Assembly: GCA_019417325.1 (NCBI GenBank)
Contig: DXVO01000034.1
Coordinates: 302,714 to 366,713, forward strand
Reading direction: 5' to 3'
Length of the DNA: 64,000 nucleotides
DNA from: Parabacteroides sp.
GTDB taxonomy: Bacteria; Bacteroidota; Bacteroidia; Bacteroidales; Tannerellaceae
Position numbers and translations under genes: made by a program. Below are positions 53,687 to 60,778 of this stretch, piece by piece (position 1 is the stretch's first letter; each line of letters opens with the position of its first letter). The notes under the pieces are model-generated. The model made no database searches and was not told the origin of the DNA. It worked only from the letters and a program-made list of their open reading frames with translations.

Positions 53687-56600
53687 ATGAGAGTAAGGAG
53701 AGATGTAGCCCGTTTGGCGGGCCTACTTTGTTTAGCCGGTACGTTGCAGGGAGTCCCTGCCGTTTATTCCGCCGGGATTAGCGGAATAAAGATGAATGTT
53801 ACCCAACAGGGAGCTTTTTATCTGACCGGTACAGTTGTCGATGGAAATGGAGAGCCTGTTATTGGAGCCAATGTAGTGGAGAAGGGGACTACAAACGGAA
53901 CAGTAACCGATATTGACGGTAAATTCTCGCTGGAAGTACATCCGGGAGCAGTCCTGACCGTTTCTTTTATCGGATATATCCAGAAAGAAATTCAGTTGAA
54001 AGGAGAAAAAAGCCTGCAAATAACTTTATTGGAAGACACACAAAAACTGGATGAGGTGGTAGTTGTAGGATACGGTACACAGAAAAAACTAAACCTGACC
54101 GGTGCGGTAGAGCAGGTGACCAGTGAAGTGTTCGATAACCGTTCCGTTCCAAACGTAACCCAGGCATTACAGGGTTCGATTCCTAACCTGAATATCCAGT
54201 TGACAGACGGCAAGCCTACCCGTACCGCTACTTATAATGTGCGTGGTACGACCTCTATCGGTCAGGGCGGTAGTGCATTGGTTCTGATTGACGGTGTGGA
54301 AGGCGACCCGTCCATGTTGAATCCGAACGATATAGCCAGCGTTTCCGTTTTGAAAGATGCTGCTTCTGCTGCTATTTACGGTGCACGCGGTACTTTCGGT
54401 GTTGTTTTGATTACTACGAAAGAACCTTCGAAAGATAAAACATCCATTACCTATACCGGTAATTTCTCGATGCAAAAACCGGTAACTGTCCCTGACTTTG
54501 TAACAGACGGGTATGAATATGCCAGCCACTTTTATGAAGCCTACCATGCCTGGAATAACTATTCTGCCGACCCGAAAAATATCAATAAGACACAAGAGTT
54601 CTCTTTAGGATGGCTTGAAGAATTTAAACGGCGTAAAGAGCAGGGTATCACAGAAGAAGTGACGGTAGATGCTAACGGTAAATATGTTTACTACGGGAAT
54701 GAAGATTACTACGATGCCCTCTACAAGAAAACTACATTTGCCCAGGACCATAATCTGTCTGTAACCGGTAATAATGGTAAATTAAATTACTATGTATCCG
54801 GTCGTTTCTACGGTTACGACGGTCTGTTCCGCTACAATACCGACGATTATAAAATGATGAACCTCCGTGCGAAAGGCTCCGTGCAAGTATTCGACTGGCT
54901 GAAAATCGAGAACAATATGGACTTTTCCAATATGGATTACCACAACCCGATAAATGTGGGTGAAGGAGGTTCCATCTGGCGTAATATTTCCGATGAGGGA
55001 CATCCGACCTCACCGATATTTAATCCCGACGGCAGCCTTTCTTTCTCTGCTGCTTATTCCGTAGGAGATTTTATCTATGGAAAGAATGGTATCGATACGA
55101 ATAACAAAGTATTGAAGAATACTACCGGATTTACAGCTTCTTTCCTCGAAAATAAACTGCATGTGAGAGGTGATTTCACTTTTCGTAATACGGACAATGC
55201 ACAGACCCAGCGCCGTGTTCCGGTTCCTTACAGCACAAGTGAGGGCGTTACAAGCGAACTGAGTACCAAGTACAACGACTTGAAGGAAAGTAGCATGCGG
55301 ACAGAATATATGGCTACCAATATTTATGCCGACTATGAAGACACATTTGCCGATGCCCACTACTTCAAAGGCATGTTGGGATACAACTATGAGCAATCCA
55401 AATACAAAAGTGTTTATGTGCAACGGAACGGTTTATTGCTCGAAGATTCCGAAAATATAAATCTGGCACTGGGGGATGCTATCACGACTTCAGGAGGATA
55501 TAATAAATGGCGTGTGGCAGGTGGATTCTTCCGTCTGAATTATGCTTTCAAAGACCGTTATTTATTGGAAGTAAATGGCCGTTACGACGGTTCGTCCAAA
55601 TTCCCTACCGAACAGCAGTGGGCTTTCTTCCCGTCTGTTTCCGGGGGATGGCGTGTTTCCGAGGAACCGTTCTGGAAAGTAAATCCGGATATTTTCTCTG
55701 ATGTGAAAGTACGTGCTTCTTACGGTTCTTTGGGAAATGGTAATGTAGACCCGTATAGCTATTTGGAATTATTGAAAATAGAAACATCCGACCGCGTGAT
55801 TAATGGGTTGAAAAACAAATATACCAGTGCACCGGATGCGATGCCCGATGGATTGACTTGGGAAACGGCAACCACTACGGATATAGGTTTGGATTTTGGC
55901 ATGCTGAACAGCCGTTTGCGCTTTTCCGGCGACTACTATATCCGGAAAACAACAGATATGTATACTGTCGGCCGTACGTTGCCGGATGTATTCGGAGCAT
56001 CTTCACCGAAAGGGAATTATGCGGATATGACTACCAAAGGATGGGAAATCACATTGACATGGCGCGACCAGTTCAATCTGGCAGAGAAACCGTTCAACTA
56101 TGAAGTCCGTGCCACTTTATCCGATTATATCTCTACGATAGACCGCTATAATAATGAAACCAACGACCTGAATGATTACTATGCAGGCAAGCGGGTGGGG
56201 GAAATCTGGGGATATGTAACCGAAGGCCTTTTCAAAGACCAGGCGGATATCGACAGCCATGCCGACCAGACATTGATCCAGTCCTCCTCCAAACGTATTA
56301 CTTATCCGGGTGATGTGAAAATTAAGGACCTGAATGGCGACAAAGTAATTGATTATGGCAACAATACTTTGGACGACCACGGTGATAAGACGGTTATCGG
56401 TAATAGCCTTCCCCGTTATTCCTATAGTATTAACCTGAGTGGCGACTGGAACAACTTCTTTGTTTCCGCTTTCTTCCAGGGTGTAGGAAAGCAAGATTGG
56501 TATCCGAGTTCGGAATGTATCTTCTGGGGACAATATAACCGTCCGTACAACAATCTGCCGTCCTGGCATATGAATAACTATTGGACAGAAGAAAATCCGG

Positions 56601-56968
56601 ATGCCTATTTGCCTCGTTATGCCGGATACAACTCTTCTTTGAAATCCACTCCCCAGACCCGCTATTTGCAGAATGTGGCGTATATCCGTTTGAAGAACCT
56701 GCAGATCGGTTATACATTGCCGCGCCAACTGACGGCAAAAGCCGGAATGCAGAATGTCCGCGTTTATATCTCTGCCGAAAACCTGTGGTGCTGGTCTCCG
56801 CTCTATAAACACACGCGCGATTTGGATGTGACGAATATCTATGGTTCCGATGCCGACCTGACCGATGCCGATATGTCTTCCGGGCTGGATGGCAACCGGG
56901 GTAGTGGCGACGGAAACAGCTATCCGCAAATGAAGAGTGTTAGTTTAGGTTTATCTGTAACATTTTAA
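53687..56968 (+). CDS. SusC-type TonB-dependent outer-membrane transporter
   Basis: A 1093-residue importer. The N-terminal signal region (about residues 1-30) starts with basic residues (MRVRRDVARLAGLLC), followed by a carboxypeptidase-like regulatory domain (GTVVDGNGEPVIGANVVEKGTTNGTVTDIDGKFSL, about 49-83), plug segments (LDEVVVVGYGTQKKLNLTGAVEQV; VLKDAASAAIYGARGTFGVVLI) and a barrel ending in SVTF. There is no STN domain. A large C-terminal part with GDWNNFFVSAFFQGVGKQDWY is ordinary barrel. The susD gene starts 15 bp after it. No glycosidase is near; an endonuclease/exonuclease/phosphatase-fold gene is the third member of the operon. Confidence 0.95.
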   Translation: MRVRRDVARLAGLLCLAGTLQGVPAVYSAGISGIKMNVTQQGAFYLTGTVVDGNGEPVIGANVVEKGTTNGTVTDIDGKFSLEVHPGAVLTVSFIGYIQKEIQLKGEKSLQITLLEDTQKLDEVVVVGYGTQKKLNLTGAVEQVTSEVFDNRSVPNVTQALQGSIPNLNIQLTDGKPTRTATYNVRGTTSIGQGGSALVLIDGVEGDPSMLNPNDIASVSVLKDAASAAIYGARGTFGVVLITTKEPSKDKTSITYTGNFSMQKPVTVPDFVTDGYEYASHFYEAYHAWNNYSADPKNINKTQEFSLGWLEEFKRRKEQGITEEVTVDANGKYVYYGNEDYYDALYKKTTFAQDHNLSVTGNNGKLNYYVSGRFYGYDGLFRYNTDDYKMMNLRAKGSVQVFDWLKIENNMDFSNMDYHNPINVGEGGSIWRNISDEGHPTSPIFNPDGSLSFSAAYSVGDFIYGKNGIDTNNKVLKNTTGFTASFLENKLHVRGDFTFRNTDNAQTQRRVPVPYSTSEGVTSELSTKYNDLKESSMRTEYMATNIYADYEDTFADAHYFKGMLGYNYEQSKYKSVYVQRNGLLLEDSENINLALGDAITTSGGYNKWRVAGGFFRLNYAFKDRYLLEVNGRYDGSSKFPTEQQWAFFPSVSGGWRVSEEPFWKVNPDIFSDVKVRASYGSLGNGNVDPYSYLELLKIETSDRVINGLKNKYTSAPDAMPDGLTWETATTTDIGLDFGMLNSRLRFSGDYYIRKTTDMYTVGRTLPDVFGASSPKGNYADMTTKGWEITLTWRDQFNLAEKPFNYEVRATLSDYISTIDRYNNETNDLNDYYAGKRVGEIWGYVTEGLFKDQADIDSHADQTLIQSSSKRITYPGDVKIKDLNGDKVIDYGNNTLDDHGDKTVIGNSLPRYSYSINLSGDWNNFFVSAFFQGVGKQDWYPSSECIFWGQYNRPYNNLPSWHMNNYWTEENPDAYLPRYAGYNSSLKSTPQTRYLQNVAYIRLKNLQIGYTLPRQLTAKAGMQNVRVYISAENLWCWSPLYKHTRDLDVTNIYGSDADLTDADMSSGLDGNRGSGDGNSYPQMKSVSLGLSVTF

Positions 56969-56983
56969 TGAACAACAAAGAAC

Positions 56984-58741
56984 ATGAAACGATTTATATA
57001 TTCTTTTTTATCTGCCTGCCTGCTTCTGTCGGCCTGTTCCATGGATGAGATGCCCCAGGCTTCCGTAGACAAAGAAACGATTTTCGGCAACGAGAAAGGT
57101 CTGGAAACCTATGCTTATTCTTTCTATAATATGCTTCCTTCCGTAAGCAACGGATTCCGTCAGGATGCCATGTGCGACTACGGGGCGGTAACCAGCTTTG
57201 ATAATTTTATCCGCGAAAATGCGTACTCAGCCGAGTTGAGCAGCGGATGGGACTGGAGCGACCTGCGCAATATCAATTACTTTATTGAGAATTGTACCAG
57301 TGAGGCGATAGAGCCGGAAGTACGGAACCATTATATCGGGCTGGCACGCTTTTTCCGGGCTTATTTCTACTATAACAAGGTGGTTCGCTTTGGTGATGTG
57401 CCCTGGATTGACCGTACATTGACAATCGACGACGAGTTGTTGACAGCCCCCAGAGATTCGAGGGAAACGGTCATGAAGCATGTTTTGGAAGACTTGGATT
57501 TTGCCTGTCAGCATATTACCCTGACTAAGGATGAAAGCGGTTCGCGGGTTACGAAATGGGTCGCTTATGCTTTGAAATCCCGTATTTGTCTGTTTGAAGC
57601 CTCTTTCCGTAAATACCATACAGAGCTTGGTTTGACTGACTCGGCGGACGAATGGTATAAAGAAGCTGCCAATGCTGCTGGAACAATTATGAAGGAGAGC
57701 GGTTATACTATATACAAGGGGGCTGGTACGGATATTTCGTTCCGTGAACTGTTTATCAGCGACAATCCTGTTACAAGCGAAGTGATGCTGGCAAGCTGCT
57801 GTAATGCAGGTTTGGCTGTATTGGGTGAAGCAAACTGGTGGTGGACCTCCGGTACGTATGGCGCCCGTTTCAGCATGATTCGCACTTTCGTCAATACATT
57901 CCTGAATATAGACGGGACTCCGTTTACCGGTCGTGCCGGATATGAAACAATGGAGTTTTATGAAGAATGCCAGAACCGTGACAAACGTCTGGCACAGACG
58001 ATACGTACCCCGGGATATATGCGTGACGGTGCTCCTGCTGCTCCGAATTTCAATGGTTATTCCTATACAGGCTACCAACCAATCAAATATACGTTGGATG
58101 ATTCCAAATACGATGCGGGCGCATTAAATACGAATGCGATTCCTTTGTTCCGCTATGCCGAAGTGTTGCTGAATTATGCCGAGGCGAAAGCCGAGTTGGG
58201 GACATTGACGGACACGGATTGGGAACAGACTGTCGGCGCTTTGCGTGCACGTGCCGGCATTACCGGAGGATTGACCTCGAAGCCGGGAACTGTGGATACT
58301 TATTTCCAACAGAATTATTTCCCGAATATTTCCGACCCGGTTATTCTGGAAGTACGCAGGGAACGTTCTATCGAACTTGCCCTGGAAGGTTTCCGTTTCA
58401 CTGATTTGAAACGTTGGAAACGGGGCGAACTGATGACAATGCGCTGGACCGGTATTTATGTCCCTGCCCTGAATGTGCAGATGGACCTCGACCATGACGG
58501 TACTCCCGACGTTATTTTCTATAAAGGCGAAAAGCCTGTGAACCTGCCTGCTTCCTGTACTCCGGTTTCAGTGGGCGATGATTCGCAGCAGGGACTTACG
58601 GGAGCAACTTCCGGTAACCTGACATGGTCTGACAATGACCCGCGTAAATGGTACACTGACGGACGCCAGTATTATTATCCGATTCCCCAATCGGCAAGAA
58701 TAAAGAATCCGAATTTGAAACAGAACCCGAATTGGGACTGA
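56984..58741 (+). CDS. SusD-type lipoprotein (RagB/SusD family)
   Basis: A 585-residue lipoprotein with a signal peptide and lipobox (LSACS, Cys18). The SusD core is visible in VRNHYIGLARFFRAYFYYNKVVRFGDVPWIDRTL, the C-terminal RYAEVLLNYAEAKAELGTLTD and EVRRERSIELALEGFRFTDLKRWKRGE, and the end IKNPNLKQNPNWD. It is longer than the two other SusD proteins of the window, mainly through inserts in the C-terminal half. It is the binding partner of the SusC gene 15 bp upstream, and an EEP-type enzyme gene follows 28 bp later. Confidence 0.95.
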   Translation: MKRFIYSFLSACLLLSACSMDEMPQASVDKETIFGNEKGLETYAYSFYNMLPSVSNGFRQDAMCDYGAVTSFDNFIRENAYSAELSSGWDWSDLRNINYFIENCTSEAIEPEVRNHYIGLARFFRAYFYYNKVVRFGDVPWIDRTLTIDDELLTAPRDSRETVMKHVLEDLDFACQHITLTKDESGSRVTKWVAYALKSRICLFEASFRKYHTELGLTDSADEWYKEAANAAGTIMKESGYTIYKGAGTDISFRELFISDNPVTSEVMLASCCNAGLAVLGEANWWWTSGTYGARFSMIRTFVNTFLNIDGTPFTGRAGYETMEFYEECQNRDKRLAQTIRTPGYMRDGAPAAPNFNGYSYTGYQPIKYTLDDSKYDAGALNTNAIPLFRYAEVLLNYAEAKAELGTLTDTDWEQTVGALRARAGITGGLTSKPGTVDTYFQQNYFPNISDPVILEVRRERSIELALEGFRFTDLKRWKRGELMTMRWTGIYVPALNVQMDLDHDGTPDVIFYKGEKPVNLPASCTPVSVGDDSQQGLTGATSGNLTWSDNDPRKWYTDGRQYYYPIPQSARIKNPNLKQNPNWD

Positions 58742-58769
58742 TTTGTATAACGTAAAATAAAGTATATAG

Positions 58770-59651
58770 ATGAAGAAATTAATCACATTATGTGTATCCG
58801 TATTGCTCCTGGCTGCCGTGTTGCAGTCGTGGGCAATGAAAGAAAGTAGTAATGCGGAGGAGGATTGCTGTACGACGATGAATGTCGCCTCTTTCAATCT
58901 CCGTATGGATACGCCGAATGATGGAGTGAATGCCTGGCCCAACAGGAAAGAGATGGTGAAAGGCCTGATCCGTTTCCATGATTTTGATCTGTTCGGAACA
59001 CAGGAAGGATTTAAACATATGCTCGATGGGATATGCGAGTTGGACGGATATGCGTATATCGGTGTAGGGCGTGACGATGGGGAAGAGGCTGGCGAACATT
59101 CCGCTATCTTTTATAAGACAAACCGTTTTGAGGTACTGGATAAAGGGAATTTCTGGTTTTCGGAAACTCCCGGAGTTCCGGGGAAAGGATGGGATGTAAC
59201 CTGTTGTAATCGTATCTGTTCGTGGGGTAAATTCCGCGACAAAGAGAGTGGAAAGGTCTTCTACTTCTTCAACTCCCATTATGACCATCAGGGGAAGGTG
59301 GCACGTCGCGAATCCTCCAAACTACTGCTGGATAGCATCCGTAAAATAGCAGGAGACAAAGCAACTGTATTCGCTACCGGCGACTTTAATGCCGTTCCTA
59401 CCGACGAACCTATCCGCATTCTGGCATCCGATGGCCTTTTGTTGGATTCATATGAAATCAGCAAACAGCCGCCTTATGGTACGGAAGGTACGCACAATAG
59501 CTTCAAGACCGATGCCGAAATGAAAGGGCGCATCGATTATATCTGGGTAACGAAAGATGTATCGGTAAATAAATACGGGGTATTGAATGATATGCAATAC
59601 GGACGTTTCCCTTCCGACCATTTCCCGGTGATGGTGCAGGTGAGCTTTTAA
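58770..59651 (+). CDS. Exported endonuclease/exonuclease/phosphatase-family enzyme
   Basis: A 293-residue protein with a signal peptide (about residues 1-22). All EEP-fold motifs are present in order: ASFNLRMDTPNDG, TQEGFKHML with the metal-binding Glu, SHYDHQGKVARRESSKLLL, ATGDFNAVPTDEPI, RIDYIWV and SDHFPVMV. The fold hydrolyses phosphodiester or phosphoester bonds in nucleic acids, lipids, inositol phosphates and similar compounds. Its place as the last gene of a SusC-SusD operon (28 bp after susD) suggests a phosphorylated nutrient or a phosphoester side group on a glycan. The exact substrate is unknown; sphingomyelinase-like or phytase-like roles are possible. Confidence 0.92.
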   Translation: MKKLITLCVSVLLLAAVLQSWAMKESSNAEEDCCTTMNVASFNLRMDTPNDGVNAWPNRKEMVKGLIRFHDFDLFGTQEGFKHMLDGICELDGYAYIGVGRDDGEEAGEHSAIFYKTNRFEVLDKGNFWFSETPGVPGKGWDVTCCNRICSWGKFRDKESGKVFYFFNSHYDHQGKVARRESSKLLLDSIRKIAGDKATVFATGDFNAVPTDEPIRILASDGLLLDSYEISKQPPYGTEGTHNSFKTDAEMKGRIDYIWVTKDVSVNKYGVLNDMQYGRFPSDHFPVMVQVSF

Positions 59652-59687
59652 TGGTTTGTGAGTATAAAATAGTCTGTTAATGGAATA

Positions 59688-59716
59688 GGGTTGTCTAAAG
59701 TTAGACAGCCCTTTTT
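59688..59716 (+). terminator. Terminator after the SusCD-EEP operon
   Basis: Arms 59688-59698 and 59701-59711 (GGGTTGTCTAA, one G-U pair) form a hairpin with a short top loop and are followed by six T residues. It begins 37 bp after the EEP stop. Confidence 0.8.
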
Positions 59717-60042
59717 TGTAATCAGAAGTTAGCAGATACATAGAAATATCCATTTTGCTGAAAGAAAAAACTTAAATTTTAATGTTTGTATTGTTTAAAT
59801 CTGTGTAACTTATAAATGGCTATATATCAATTCAATATGTGAGTATTATAAAATTAATGTCCTATATTAAATTGTTAATATGCTGATAATCAACTGTGAT
59901 AAGTCTCTGTTTTTCTTATCTATTTTTATTTCTTTTACTGTTTATTTTTAATTTTACGTATGATATATATCATACGTAAATAACGCATTGAAGATGACGG
60001 ATGTATTAAAAAGTTTATTAGTTTTTTAGAACCAATAAAGCA
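59717..60042. other. AT-rich non-coding gap with a 28-bp perfect palindrome
   Basis: I find no gene here. At 59953-59980 the sequence is a perfect 28-base palindrome (arms read TTTACGTATGATAT, then its complement), 63 bp upstream of the lipoprotein gene at 60043. Its CGTATG/CATACG halves recall the 23-bp repeat at 63767. A dimeric regulator could bind it; the promoter itself is not clear. Confidence 0.5.
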
Positions 60043-60678
60043 ATGAATAAATATTTATTAATAGCTACATTATCCATTTTTGTTTCCTGTGTGAAGGAAG
60101 AACATTCTAAAAGTGATGATTTAACATTACTGCTGAGTTCTTATTCATTAGAAAATGATATGTATAAATTCTTTTGTTGTAATAATTCCGACTTAAGAGT
60201 AATAGATGTAGATAGTAATACCTATTACAAGTATAAGGATATTCTTTTTCAAACTGACATAAAGGAAATTTATGGTACCAGAATAAGAGAAGGCGAGTTA
60301 TTTGAGGATTTACAAGAATATTTAAAATCCCTCGGAGCCTATGGATATACAGTGAATTATATAAAAGAAAGAATTTTGTCTGTCATTATTTATGCAGATG
60401 TACCTTTTCGTGGTGTAAATCCGGGTAAATCGTTAAATGAATTCTTTTATATAGGAGGAGATTTTATTCATAGAGAAGATGGCAAATATAAATTGTATGA
60501 TGGAGATGATATATTGGGATGCAAAAAGATTGGAGAAGATATTTTCTTTCCAAGACGTTTTAGGCTTCAACTTATAGAACCTCCAACGGATCCGTCTTTA
60601 TATAATTTTTATATGAGGTTGGATTTGGAAGACCGAATAATAAATGTCCCTATTGTAGGAATACATCTGAAAATTTAG
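60043..60678 (+). CDS. Hypothetical AT-rich lipoprotein
   Basis: A 211-residue protein I do not recognise. It has a short signal peptide with a lipobox (FVSC, Cys16), so it should be an envelope lipoprotein. The body is soluble, acidic and beta-rich (VIIYADVPFRGVNPGKSLNEFFYIGGDFIHREDGKYKLYDGDD, and at the end RLDLEDRIINVPIVGIHLKI). Codon use is much more AT-rich than in the neighbouring SusCD operon and the fimbrillin-like gene, which suggests recent arrival. It stands alone between its own terminator (60684-60726) and the palindrome at 59953. No partner or enzymatic motif is visible. Confidence 0.6.
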   Translation: MNKYLLIATLSIFVSCVKEEHSKSDDLTLLLSSYSLENDMYKFFCCNNSDLRVIDVDSNTYYKYKDILFQTDIKEIYGTRIREGELFEDLQEYLKSLGAYGYTVNYIKERILSVIIYADVPFRGVNPGKSLNEFFYIGGDFIHREDGKYKLYDGDDILGCKKIGEDIFFPRRFRLQLIEPPTDPSLYNFYMRLDLEDRIINVPIVGIHLKI

Positions 60679-60683
60679 ATTGT

Positions 60684-60726
60684 AAAGTATAAAGATTGCC
60701 TTTTACAGGCAATCTTTATACTTTTT
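60684..60726. terminator. Perfect 17-bp terminator between convergent genes
   Basis: Arms 60684-60700 and 60708-60724 are perfectly complementary around a 7-base loop and end in a T run (60722-60726). They separate the lipoprotein gene (+) from the fimbrillin-like gene (-). Confidence 0.85.
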
Positions 60727-60778
60727 CAAAATGATAGTCTTTTGTGATATTTTTCCGTACTAAGAAATCAAAGGCTGA

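Noticed and set aside
56117..56929. A 270-codon minus-strand frame inside the third SusC gene
   Set aside because: It lies wholly antisense to conserved barrel sequence; its residues show no domain, signal peptide or ribosome-binding site.
57227..58078. A 283-codon minus-strand frame inside the third SusD gene
   Set aside because: Antisense to conserved SusD motifs, without a family pattern or promoter of its own.
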